Origin: Hysterangium stoloniferum
Lineage: Eukaryota; Basidiomycota; Agaricomycetes; Hysterangiales; Hysterangiaceae
Direction: 5' to 3'
Assembly (NCBI GenBank): GCA_015178975.1
Contig: WHVD01000023.1
Location: forward strand, 744,001-808,000
DNA: 64,000 nucleotides
Part shown: positions 34,348 to 45,513 of the stretch, in pieces
Layout of the letters: every line of letters begins with the position of its first letter
Position numbering within the stretch: position 1 is the first letter of the stretch
The notes under the pieces: model-generated
What the model was told of the DNA's origin: nothing
Databases searched by the model: none
Seen by the model: the letters and a program-made list of their open reading frames with translations, nothing else
Program-made: the position numbers and the translations under genes

Positions 34348-34800
34348 TCACCCACTGGCTGTTGTCTTCCCTAGGTTACACACAGCAAAGGTGGCGTTTT
34401 CTGTATGATTTTGGAATGACACTGTTAAGTTCACTTCTTGGATACATCCCTCATCATTTAGTGTTCCATCAACATTGTAGACTGGGATAGCTCTGGGAAG
34501 CTTGACAGTATTAAGGTTATGATACTCCACAAATTTCTTATCTATAAAAATATCTGTGGCTTCACAATCAAGGAGGGCTGAAACAGAAATTCTGGCCCCT
34601 GTGTCTAGTGCTTTGAGGACAATTGGGAGGTGTGTAGAAGTCTTGAGATGAGCACTTCTGATATAAATTTTTCCTGGGGGAATTTCTTCATGGGATATTG
34701 CTGGCATGGTTTCTTCAGTGTCTAAAGAGTCTGATTGAGATGAGATGGTATCTGGCAGACTATCTAGCACACTAAATTTGTTGCTCCATTGGGACATGGC

Positions 34801-35838
34801 TGTCAGGGTACTAAATATTTTATCCTTTTATTTTATTTTAATATCTTAGTAATATGAAGGTACCACAATTTCTGTGTTATGCATGACTGATGCTGTTGTT
34901 AAGAACTGAAAACTAACTAAAGTCGGTTGGCCAACAGGGACCGATCAGAAGGACTTATGTGCTGTGCCCCTGCAAATATCCGTTGAGTGTCCTTAAATTT
35001 CGGACAGGTGAAGACTGATCCTAATGAGTTCCTTTCGGCATAATACCGATCGGAACTGAAGGTTAAGTTGAGTGTCGGGCCAAGGGGTCAGGGACCGAGA
35101 GTGAGTGAGTGCACATGAAGGTGGAAGACGGAATTCTTAGTATGAGACTTCTGGAGGCGTAAGAGGGTATTCTGAGTCGATATTCTGATTGCCTAGTAAC
35201 TACAACTACAGCGGGTTCATATACAAGTAACAGGCATCTAGAAAATACTAACTGGGAGAAGAGCGGAACACGGTATTGACATAAACTTGACTAGGAATGG
35301 GAGGTTACTATTATTCAGAGGCCGTGAAATAACCGAGAGCGGAATTATGAAGAAAGGAAATAGTTTGAGGGCTACAAGTATATATAGACATATGTGAAAC
35401 ATAGGATAGAGCAGATCATCATAATAAAAGGGATGTATCAGAGTTTAACCAGATAGTTCGAGTATATTTTGACATGGGTGTAAATGGAGTTTGATCACCG
35501 CAAAAGCATACGTCAGCATCAGGGGCCGATGGTTACCGATGTGATGACTTGAATGGTAACTTGAATTGTCGATAGGTGGTGATAACCTCGGGGACCAATA
35601 GGGCTGCAACACGGTCATAACAGCTGTGCTATGCATGACTCATACTGTGATATCATGCTATGCTCTCAATAGTATAAATACTTTACATGTACAATAGTTA
35701 GCCTCAGTTTCAATCTCTTAGGAATTCCACTGCATACAAGTGTGATCTCCTCAGTCATTAAGCTTTCCCCTCCTCCCTCTTATATGTACTTCTCTATTCT
35801 CTTGTGTTTTTGGTAGTCTTGTTGGTGTTACCCTAACA
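34801..35838 (+). mobile_element. Solo LTR B1 inside the G1 gag-pol frame
   Basis: Begins TGTCAGGGTACTAAAT and ends TTACCCTAACA. The flanking 5-mers are ATGGC (34796-34800) and ATGTC (35839-35843), a target-site duplication with one mutation; removing the LTR restores the G1 reading frame. It is related to B2 at 38509-39957. It holds a second solo LTR (D) at 34897-35622. Confidence 0.85.
34897..35622. mobile_element. Solo LTR D nested inside LTR B1
   Basis: 726 bp, beginning TGTTAAGAACTG and ending CGGTCATAACA, with a perfect 5-bp duplication GCTGT at 34892-34896 and 35623-35627. The related LTR B2 lacks this block, which confirms the insertion. A TATA-like GTATATATAG at 35379 on the plus strand suggests plus orientation. 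No other copy is in the window. Confidence 0.85.
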
Positions 35839-36842
35839 ATGTCCTTTACCAATGGTGCCTTTAAAAATCCTGCCTTTTCCTTCGGTTCCTGGCTTTTCCT
35901 CCTCCACACCCTTCCTCTCCACTTTCATCCCCTTCCTGAGTGATTCCTTCATATGTGTTTTAATGGCATCATAGTCCATACTGTTAATGTCCATCCTGGA
36001 CCTACAGTCATTGGCCTTGTGCCCTGGCTTTTACATTTAAAGCATATAAGAGGTCTAACAGACTTCCAACCTGAGTCAACCTCCATGGGTACAACCTCAG
36101 ATTGTTTGGGTCTTGGGGCTGGTTGGCTGGGTAGATTAGGCAATTTGGCCTGCTGGGGTGGGTTTGCTCTTTGGGGTCTAGAGAGCAAGCCAGAATTTTT
36201 CTTGCTGGCTTCTTTTTGCCTCCATTGTCTGTCCAATTTGGTGGCCCAATCAAACCATCCTGTCAAGGTAGTAGGCATTCTGGAAGAGCATATATCTTGT
36301 CTACCAAGGCAGAATTAAGGCCCTGTTCAAATTTTTCAATGAGGGCTGCATCATTGTATAGTGTATCCTCCTTATATTGCCTAAACTTGGCAATATATTC
36401 CTCTGCACTCTGTGCACCCTGTTTGAGTTGGTTCAGCTTGTGCCTGGCTGTGCTAGCAGGATTAGGATTTCCAAACACCTGCTGCAACACCTGCAGGAAA
36501 TCATTCCAGGTAGAGTCTACAGTCCCTTTAGTGGTATATGTACTCCTTTACTTTGAGTTTAGCCCAAGGTTCAGCAGTTCCCCCTCTCATGTAAGATAAG
36601 GCAAAGATGATCTTATCAAAATCATCATCTATTCTTCTGCCATGAAAGTACAGGATTAGTTGGGTAATAAATGTTTTTTTTTTATGCTGAGACCCATCAA
36701 AGGAGTCTGGAGTAGCCACTTTTAAGGTTTTGGCCAATGAAGTAGGGGATGAGAGATTTTCAAAAAGCTGCTGCATCTGAGTGATCTGCTGCTGCAGTTC
36801 CTCAATAGAAGGAGTAGGTATGGTGGGAGTGTGAATATCCAT

Positions 36843-38508
36843 GGAATCTGTTTTTTTTTTTAAAAAAAAGAGGTGGGGTCCTTCCTCGGAGGATATCTGA
36901 AAACTATTAAGTATACCAAATTCTAATATACTCTAAAGAACATTTAAACATCTGGGATGTGATTCAAACATAATTTGGTTTTTAAAACTTTCAAAAAGTT
37001 TTAAACTCTCTCATACATTACAAACTAATGAATCTTTCTGGACACAAGTAGACAATAAAAAAAATTAGTAGTTTGAAACACTAATACTTTTAAAAAATAG
37101 ATACCTTTAAATAGTCCATTCCATGCATATGTATATCATTGGCACCTCTAAATACATATGTATTACTTCGGAATAGATCTGTCAATCTAAACGGATTTCT
37201 ACTTGATTCAACATACCCAGAATATATAGGGGGTTTTACTTAATAAAGACAGCTGTGGTATGAAAAATTCCCAATAATATTTTACATATTTTACATGGAA
37301 ATAACTTCATTACAACTTTTAAAAAACAAAGTACTAATAAAAGTATTAGTAGGCATCTGTAAAAGGAAGGAAATTATATACAATGGAATTTGTTAAATAA
37401 CTATGGGTTGTATAAGATGTAATATGGAAAACTATTTCTGATGGTTGTTTTTTGATGATATAATTGTTTCAGAATAGATATCACTATTTAAAGATGGAGT
37501 TTTGTAAAAATAAGACTTTTATTAGTAAATATTTGAGATTATAGTAATTATAAACACCCTCCCTCAGGTGTGTGTGTGAAGAAGAAAACTAACTACAAAA
37601 GGTGTCCGTGGTCTAGCTACTTTAATTATTGTAAATTATTCTACTGAACACCCAGTTGTTGGCACTCTGGCCTATTCCCAGAATCACAGGGATGTGTAAG
37701 GGCAACCCCTACTACCAATAGTATTCACACTAGGCTAGCAGGAGGGAATCCAAAGTTGTATTAGCAGTAGTATCTATATACAACAACTATCTAACTCACC
37801 TAGCAGGAGGGAATCCAAAGAGAAACTATCTAAGGAATCCCCCCTACAAGGTGTGACCTATAGGCACCTAGTAGTCTAAAAATAACTCTACCTTAAGAAA
37901 TATTCCTAGAGGGTGTACTCACTGTTAGGAAAATATGGGAAAATTACAAAGAACAGTAATAAAGAGCCTCTGGAGATTAGACTAGCCAGAGGAACATATA
38001 AGACAGCTAAGGTAAGAGAATGAATGTCCCCTTACAGGATGACTACCTGGATATTTCCTGGAGAACTAAAAGCTGCCTTGTACAAGAATCAACCCCAACA
38101 GTTGGTGTCCCTATCTACTAAGGTCACACACACCATAAGGAAGATTTGTTGACAGTACACAGAGCCCAAGAGGTTGATAGATGGAGGAATGGGGAATTGG
38201 ATGTGGGGAGTTATTGGAAGAGAGAAAAAAGGATAGATTTGTTGAGAGGGGGAGAGAGATGTTAGATTTTCAGGTAAAGTGAGCAGCCGGAGTTGTATAG
38301 TGACTGGGGGCACTAATTCTCACATTAATTAGTGCTCTTGTTATTAGTATATAAGCCCCATAGTTACACATGTGACCCCCATGCATTTATAACCAACAAT
38401 ATTACTCAGACAGTATCACACTCGTCCTTTATAGGTCTCATCATATTTTCGCTGAAAAGTTAACAAGAGAGAGATAGATGGTAGAGTTGTTAAAATAGTT
38501 TCATCTTC
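36843..38508 (-). other. Leader region of element G1, AT-rich, no gene
   Basis: Lies upstream of G1 gag. The part at 37650-38060 resembles 45350-45510 plus 46200-46400 of element G2, including CTAGCAGGAGGGAATCCAAAG (twice, 68 bp apart), ATATTCCTAGAGGGTG and GAATGTCCCCTTACAGG. It therefore belongs to the retrotransposon. The remainder is A/T-rich without frames. Confidence 0.6.
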
Positions 38509-38685
38509 TGTTAGGGCAACACTAACAAGGCTACCAAAAACACAAGAGAATAGAAAAGTATAAGAGAGAAAAGGGGAACACTTACATAATGACTGAGGAG
38601 ATCACACTTGTGCAGTGGAATTCCTAAGAGATTGAAACTGAGGCTAACTACTGTACATGTAAAGTATTTATACTATTAAGAGCAT

Positions 38686-39287
38686 TGTGAGGAGTATACT
38701 TTTACCACAGTTTCATTATGGTAAAACACTCCTTTTACTTTATTTATATTTTACACATTTTATTCATATTTTTCTATCCTTTATATTCTTTGAATATTGT
38801 ACCATTTCATTAGTTCGAAGCTTTGTGTATACTTGTGGGTGCACTTGGCACCAAATAGAACTCAGACACTTTTTACCCCGCAACCATGACTTACCCAGAC
38901 ACCCAGTTAGTGTCCTGTAAGTTGTGATTGGGGTATCGTCTCAACCATCACAGATGGCTTTAACTACCTACACAATCAGAGTTTTGAACTGTACCAGTCG
39001 AAACTCCATCTATATCTCAATCCACATGGACCACATCCACACTACTCTATTATTCGACTCTCATTACTCTTTTCTACACTTGAGCAGTCATTCAGAATCA
39101 CACTTGACAGTCAATTCCTTTATTCGTTTTAGCTCTCTACTCTACTTTAGATAGCTACTTCACTCAATCGTATTGAATTACCCATTTGGTGTGTATTAGA
39201 CTTAGACAGTCAATACATCTACATGTCATACCTAAATGGTCAATATTCTTCATTATAGAACGGTTAGAACTTCCACCACTCTTCACA
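38686..39287 (-). mobile_element. Solo LTR family A, copy 2, nested in LTR B2
   Basis: 602 bp with TGTGAGGAG at the left and CTCTTCACA at the right, with a perfect duplication AGCAT at 38681-38685 and 39288-39292. Reverse complement of copies 1 and 3. The 3' hairpin at 38691-38732 is nearly perfect. Confidence 0.9.
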
Positions 39288-39303
39288 AGCATAGCATGAT
39301 ATC

Positions 39304-39850
39304 TGTCAGGGCTCATATACTGTATTTTATTTTATTTGATTTGATTTTAGTTTATTTGATTTTATTCTAGTTTTGTTTTTGTATCACATGTCACGGTGCG
39401 CACACGTCATGTGTCACAGTGTGCATGTGTCACTTGTCACAGTGTGCGTGTGTGATGTCACACGAATGTGAAATGGTTTGAAAGACCATTTGTGGCACAC
39501 AGTGACAATCATGTGACATATATATGACAATCACATAACATATACATGTCAATCACATGACATATATGTGTCAATCACGTGACATATACATGTCAAATGT
39601 AAAACTTAACTTTATTTTAATTTTCCTTTAAGGTTTGAACCTTCAACAATAACTTTATTTAATTTTCCCTTTAGTATAAATACCCTAAGATGTACATAGT
39701 TAGACCCTAGTTTCAATCTCTTAGGATTTCCACTAAATACAAGTGTGACATTCTTAAGTCATTAAAACTTTTCTTCTTCTACTCCTTATACTGTCCTCTC
39801 TCTCTTGTTTCTTTTTGTGTTTTGGCAGCCTTGTCAGTGTTGCCCTAACA
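39304..39850 (+). mobile_element. Solo LTR family C, copy 1, nested in LTR B2
   Basis: 547 bp, TGTCAGGGCTCATATACTG to TGTTGCCCTAACA, with a perfect duplication ATATC at 39299-39303 and 39851-39855. Its right 180 bp resemble LTR B, so B and C share the 3' part. Its left part holds the 22-bp repeats at 39506-39593. Confidence 0.9.
39506..39593. repeat. 22-bp tandem repeat, 4 units, within LTR C
   Basis: Units at 39506, 39528, 39550 and 39572 follow CAATCAYRTGACATATATRT with small changes. They contain palindromic CACATG and CACGTG words. The other LTR C copy (42427-42890) has only about two. By position they are likely U3 enhancer repeats. Confidence 0.8.
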
Positions 39851-39957
39851 ATATCACAGTATGAGTCATGCATAGCACAGCATCAGTCATGCATTAGTCA
39901 TGCATAGCATAGAAATTATGGTACCCTCACATTACTAAAATATTCAGTACCCTGATA

Positions 39958-40290
39958 CTACTCTCTAAATGTCCAGAATTTTCACATCACAATTGTTAGG
40001 TCCCACTTTTTTTGAAATATGTGACAGTTTATTCATATAGCAATACAATTTCAAGTTGTATACAAAATTATTCTATGATCCACAAACAATGTATTGCTCT
40101 TTGCTGCAAGAAGAACAGATTTGCACCCTCAATGAAGTATTTGAAGTGGAATATTAGCCCACACCCCTCCATTGTTATATTGTTGGTCCAACCAGGCTTT
40201 CTCAGTAGCCAAAGACCTACACCTGTCAACATTAAATCTAAATTATTTTTCCAACACTCTCATGACCATATCTGAATACCAGTAACATTG
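39958..40290. other. No gene recognised
   Basis: AT-rich flank between the LTR nest and a minus-strand gene remnant. The frame at 40012-40275 has no family resemblance. Confidence 0.3.
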
Positions 40291-40805
40291 TCTCTTAAGG
40301 AGCTGATATTGGTTAATATTGGCCTTGACTACCCAAGCAGCTATAGTTAGGTCGAGAAGGATGATATTGGCATCCTTAATGTCGATGGTTTTGAGCAACT
40401 TGTTGTAGGCCATGTGCGAACCATAGATACCTCATCTTTTGCTAGACAGTCCTTACATGAGTCCAACAATGGTGAGGATCATTGGCTGGTAGTATCAGAA
40501 ATGTAGTCTACCCCAAATTGCTTGATATGAAGATAGCGTGTATTGCTGTCAGCATGGTGAATTATAGCAATGAAGTACTCATGTTCTGACTTCTTGTTCT
40601 GTTGCTTCATACACCGTAATTCCAGTGCTTTTGTATCAGCGATAATGTTGCCATAATCTGCTGATGCAGCTGCAATGATCAGGGCACCCTCTAGCCATGT
40701 AGGTTGAGAAAAAGGTTGAGAAAAAGTTGTAGAAGGAGAGGGATGAAAGAGTTGGTAAAGGATGTCAGTAAGAATGCTGAGTTTCACTGGACTTTTGATG
40801 ACCAC
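40130..40805 (-). pseudogene. Unidentified broken gene
   Basis: The minus strand is open from 40805 to 40479 (phrases ADYGNIIADTKALELRCMKQ and SEHEYFIAIIHH). It then continues in another frame, with stops, as IYGSHMAYNKLLKTI, DANIILLDLTIAAWVVKANI and QYQLLKRQCYWYSDMVMRVL. The style looks like a real conserved protein, but I do not know the family or function. Stops and at least one frame change make it a pseudogene. Confidence 0.45.
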
Positions 40806-42426
40806 ATTATCATCAACTGAGAACTAGTTAGGGTTTAATACTAGTCTCAGAGAGAGGCATAGTAGCTCAATGGGACATACATGGAGTATGGGGACCATAT
40901 GACATATGAGGAAATGTGTTACAACTGGAATTCCTGCCAGACTCTGCGCACTAACTTATACGCACCTGCACCCTATACGCACCAATTGGCAGTTTACCGG
41001 AATTCCCACCAGACTCCGTACATCAGACTTATCCATGTTCAACTTCATTATGTTGTGTATCAGTCACCAGAATACCCACCGGACTCCATCCTTGTCTATG
41101 TCCAACCTTGTCCCACACGTCAGTCACCGGGCCCCACTCAGAAAACCCGTCATCCCTCTAACAGAGCCCTATTCCCGTTTTAGTCAAATGACCTGTCATG
41201 ATTTGGACTCCGCTCCCACTCCATTTCCCATTATGGTTTATGATTTGTCACAATTCGGACTCCACTCTGTTCCGTCCCATTCCTAACACCAAATTTGGTG
41301 TTTACTATTCTCGTTTATGTTTTGCTAGTTTCATTTCATCATTACTGGATTTGGTATGTCATTCATTCCATGGTCTATATAGTCTGGCAGATGTTGTACA
41401 TACAATCCAGTCACAAAATTGGCTTAGATTCCCCCAGTAATCTAATACATTTTCCACTCTAAACTCCTCCTTGAATTACACTACACCGCTCATGCTAGTC
41501 AGAGCCTACGGGCTCCAATGCATCTATCTCTCTTATTTATCTCGACTCCCGACCTCTTGACCCACAACCTCCAACCTATGACCCCTCAACCCACGAACCC
41601 TGCCCGGACTCCCCAGGATTCCCGTCTGCCTGTCTGAAATTGGACAACACGATCTCGTGAGGGCGCATACCCAATATTGACCCAACCCTTATCTCTACTG
41701 ACACTGGGACATTATCCCCTGGTTCTAGTGATTTCTATGTTTTATCTGCTATTCAAAATCACCCTCCTGCCCCCCCACCTTTCCAGGTTCTTGCTCCTCA
41801 TCACCATGCAATCCCACAATCTCTTTCCCCCTCCTCAGTGGCTCCTCCAAACACCCAACAAATAGTGGGAGATATCCACATACATTCTGACAGTATCAGA
41901 AGCCAGAGGGGGACAATGGGGGAGATCTTGGAGAATCAACAATTGTACATCCTTTGAACCCTTCCAGTGAGTATTTCTCTTTCCAAACATTAACAGGAGT
42001 CTCATACTTTGTTAATATTGCAGTAAAAGATGGTCAATCAGTGCCTGTAGGTGCAGGAGAGCTTCTACTACCTCCAGAAAGCAGTGCACAAGGATCTATC
42101 AGCAGGGAGTTTTCTGTGACCTCTGATATCATTGGATCACCAGGTATGTTTGTATCCCAATTATTCACTAATAATACTTATATTCTCTTTACGGCGGTTA
42201 CTACAGACTCCAGACATTCTTCTGTGTTACCTCATTGCACACCAGCCCCTCCAACTGGTGCATTTATGCCCTCCAACCATTAAATGATGTTTACATTCTT
42301 CAACCAATACAGGCAATCCTCAGCTCCATTCCAGAACAACCCAATTACAGTACCTGCATCCCCTGCAGATGATGGAAAGTGAAAATGCACAGCAGACGAA
42401 GATGGGGAAATACAGGCCACAGATGT
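40806..42426. other. No gene recognised
   Basis: Moderately repetitive. A phrase like ACTGGAATTCCTGCCAGACTC recurs in altered form near 40926, 40997 and 41071. The frame at 41954-42283 is open for 109 codons (TLTGVSYFVNIAVKDGQSVP) but matches no family I know. Confidence 0.3.
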
Positions 42427-42890
42427 TGTTAGGGCAACACTAACAAGGCTACCAAAACACACAAAAAGAAACAAGAGAGAGGGCAAGATAAGGAGTAGGA
42501 GAATGGAAGTTCTAATGACTTGAGAATATCACACTTGTATTTAGTGGAAATCCTAAGAGATTGAAACTGGGGTCTAACTACATATGTACATCTTAGGGTA
42601 TTTATACATACTAAAGGGAAAACTAAATAAAGTTCTTATTGAAGGTTCAAACCTTGAAGGAAATTGAAATAAAGTTTACATTTGATATGTGTATGTCACA
42701 TGATTGACACATGATTGACATTGTGTGGCTGTGAAACAATGTTTCAAGCCATTTCACATTTGCATGACGTCACACATGCACACTGTAACTTGTGACATGC
42801 GCACTTTGTGACATGTAACATGTGACAAATAAACAAAACAAAAAATACAACAAAATAAAATAAAATAAAATGTACATATGAGCCCTGACA
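42427..42890 (-). mobile_element. LTR family C, copy 2
   Basis: 464 bp, reverse complement of 39304-39850, reading TGTTAGGGCAACACTAAC at the left and ATGAGCCCTGACA at the right. There is no matching 5-bp duplication (GATGT versus GGGAT). It abuts the broken end of the G2 reverse transcriptase, so it may be the remaining 3' LTR of G2 after an internal deletion, or the product of a rearrangement. Confidence 0.75.
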
Positions 42891-44954
42891 GGGATAGTGG
42901 TTCTTCACTGTGATGGTGTTCAACTCCAATAGTGTTGGACTAATCGCAGAGATCCATCTTTCTTCTTGATGAAAAACACTGGAGAGGCCATTGGGGATTT
43001 GGATGGATGGATACGCCCAGTCTCTAGATACTCCTTGAGGAACTCATCAGCTGCACCTGTTCAGATGGGGACAAGGGGTAGACCTTACAGTTGGTGGCTT
43101 TAGCACCAGGCTCCAGCTCTATGGCATGGTCCCAAATCTTGCTTTCTGGGAGAGTGTCAAAGGACTCCTTTGAGAAGACGTCATGGAATTCCTGTAGATA
43201 CTCTGGGACCTTGGCCTTCTGTGCTGAAATTGGGGTGGGCAGCTTCTGCCAGACACTGTGAAGTGGTGGAGCTAGCTGCAATTGTTTCTACTGATGGGGG
43301 GAGAATGGACAAGATTCGATCTCCTGGTTCATACAGGGGTGTGGTCAGTTGAGAGTCCTGGGTTGCAAGGTAATGCTCTTTGGATGCTTCTTGACTCTCA
43401 GAGTTCTCTAAATCTTCCAACCCATCTACAAGGAGTGGACAGGGCCCTTGCCTACAGAGTCGGGCTCTGTAAGCCTCTCTTTTGTGTTCCTGTGTCTCCT
43501 TCTTCACCTCCTGTTGGCAGGTGTGGCACTTTGCTGGGCAGTGGCTAAGCTTGACCTGTTTGGTTGGCCAGTCAATCTCTGGGTTGTGTTCCTTTAGCTA
43601 GGTGTATCCCAGGATCGGCTTTTGATGACCCAGACTAGTCACTGCCATTGGAGTATGCTCACTGTGATCCTTGTAGCACAAAATCAGGTCAATCACCTCA
43701 GTTATGGATCCTGACTCATTCAGGGTTCCATCTACTGTACATTGTATACTGGAATAAGTGGAGAAGCTTCTGAGTGGTGAGTCAGTGCTGCTTTATGAAC
43801 TCAGAATCAATGAATGATCCTGTCACTCCAGAGTCTAGGAGGGCAGATACTCCAAAGACTTCAGCAGTATCTGTGGTTTGGATTTCCACCTTGAGAGACA
43901 GGGAATTTGGACTTAGGGTGGCTGCAATGACAAATGGAGTTGGTAATATTTGCTCCAGCCAGAACCATTGAGAAAGGAGGAAGGGTGTATCATTTTCTAC
44001 AGCCAAACATTCAAAATGGTTATATACAGGCAGTGGAGGTGCACTTCTCATCCACTGCGAGGGCCAAAATCCTCTTCTACCTCCTCCCTAGCTATTATAC
44101 CTTGCCCATCCAGATTTTGTGCCATTTCTACAGCATGCACATCAGCTGCAGCTAACAACTGCACCTGGTTAGTTACCCGATTAGCAAAGCAGCATGCAGC
44201 CTCATACCAGGCCAAAGGGTCTTCATTGGAGGGGCGGTCAGAGCCCAGCTCAGCAATACAGTCCTGTAGATGTTTGTCTAGGCCTCGTCTGAATTTCATG
44301 ATGGCCTGGCCTTCAGTATATCTGGCTTCAATAATCAGCTCTTCAAACTGGTAAATGTAATCCTCAACAGGATGATGGCCCTGGAAATAGCCGGTTCCCT
44401 CTAATTTGGTGAGGGTGGCCATCTCCTCATTCTGAGGGCAGAAGTGTATTCAAAATCTGCCTATGAACTAAATAGGAGGGCTCCCAAACTTGGGTGCTAA
44501 TGACACACTGGGAAAACGTGGCAGCTCGGCCTGTCTTCATGTAGGACATGGCCCAATGTATATGGGCCTGCTCATTCAGGAATTGAGCTGCATAGAGGGA
44601 GAAGTACAGGGTGCAGCTGGTGAGGAGGGCCCTCCTAGAAGAGCGGTCCCCATTGAAGTTGTTTGGGGGTGGCAGTGCGAATGTGAGCATATGGGCCAAT
44701 AGGCACTGGCACACTGAAATCGGTTGAAGGGCCATTGTCACGGTTGTGGGTGATGTGCAGGGTGCAGAAAAGGGCGGGGGTGACAGGAAACACCTCCTGG
44801 GGTTCGCACCAAAGGGGGTTCTCATGCAATGTGGACAGGCACCACGCTTTGAGGGTGCACGTGCAAAAACAGCGGGTAGGGGTAGGGCACGCCGCCTTTG
44901 TCGCATAGCTGGGCAGTGAGCATGTGCGGGAAAGCGGGTGCTTGCAGTACCCAA
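42891..44954 (-). pseudogene. Ty3-type element G2: gag, protease and start of reverse transcriptase
   Basis: Gag runs 44954-44427 and continues at 44422-44048 (ATLTKLEGTGYFQGHHPVED, MKFRRGLDKHLQDCIAELGS). Protease at 44051-43782 keeps VSALLDSGVTGSFIDSEFIK, so the catalytic DSG is intact. The spacer continues with a TAG at about 43600, where GYTWLKEHNPEIDW is expected to have Trp. Reverse transcriptase starts at 43281 (EFHDVFSKESFDTLPESK) and reaches [20 protein letters not shown] near 42950, then ends against LTR C. RNase H and integrase are missing. It is better preserved than G1 and has a related leader. Confidence 0.85.
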
Positions 44955-45513
44955 GGATCATAGGGGGGGCATGGGGGAGATGGGGTTATCATGATGTCAC
45001 TCAGCGACACATTTTAAGGTGGCAGCAAGACATTCTGGTTGCCAGTCAGCAGACCAGGTGGAGTGATGTGCGGTGGGATGGCGGGGGCATGTGGGGACTT
45101 GAGGCATGAGAAAATTGTAGGTAGGAGGGTGTTCTTCTGAGTTCCTGAGTTTTGGAGCTCCGCAATCCACGCAAGTGTATTCTCAGCATCAGAGGGGGGC
45201 TCGAGATTTTTGGAATTGGTCATGTAGATGGAAGGGTGGCTGCTCATAGGGGTATGGGTGTCTCTTGAGGACTCAGAATCACTCTGGGGTAACCGGTGTC
45301 TCCCTATGTTGTGCAAACCGGCTGGTCCAGGGGGGTGTATCCTTTTCTGCTGTAAGGGCTACCTATAACAGGGCCTGTGGTACTCACACAAGGCTAGCAG
45401 AGGGATATCCAAAGTGTATTAGGTAGCTAATATATACAAGATGGAAAACTACTCACCTAGCAGAGGGACATCCAAAGAGAAAAGGATAAGGAGGGTGTGT
45501 CTGCTAGACATGG
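44955..45513 (-). other. Leader region of element G2
   Basis: Upstream of G2 gag. It contains CTAGCAGAGGGATATCCAAAG and CTAGCAGAGGGACATCCAAAG as a duplicated motif also present in the G1 leader. No gene. Confidence 0.5.

Larger units (their letters stand above)
34348..36842 (-). pseudogene. Ty3-type element G1: gag and protease, split by a solo LTR
   Basis: Gag starts at the ATG at 36842 (MDIHTPTIPTPSIEELQQQI). It continues through TPDSFDGSQHKKKTFITQL and, in other frames, PASTARHKLNQLKQGAQSAEEY (36430-36365) and WFDWATKLDRQWRQKEA. The zinc knuckle starts CFKCKSQG (about 36030) and loses its frame by one missing base, after which KANDCRS completes it. The frame FLKAPLVKDM-SQWSNKFSVL is interrupted exactly between 35839 and 34800 by LTR B1. 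Protease follows to 34348. Its active site reads SALLDCEATDIFID where SALLDSGATGSFID is expected, so the DSG triad is lost. Reverse transcriptase and everything after it are deleted. Confidence 0.85.
38509..39957 (-). mobile_element. LTR B2, interrupted by LTR A and LTR C
   Basis: On the plus strand it reads TGTTAGGGCAACACTAAC at the left end and CAGTACCCTGATA at the right, the reverse complement of LTR B1, with the terminal TG mutated to TA. After removing the two inserted LTRs and one duplication each, about 290 bp remain, matching B1 without LTR D. It may be the 5' LTR of G1 or an independent solo LTR; no flanking duplication is seen. Confidence 0.75.

Noticed and set aside
34801..39957. 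LTR B1 and B2 as the two LTRs of one element
   Set aside because: They are in opposite orientation, and B1 has its own target duplication inside the gag-pol frame, so they are separate events.
42427..42890. Simple solo LTR insertion into the G2 reverse transcriptase
   Set aside because: The flanking 5-mers differ (GATGT versus GGGAT), and sequence on the left does not continue the reverse transcriptase, so a deletion or rearrangement is more likely.
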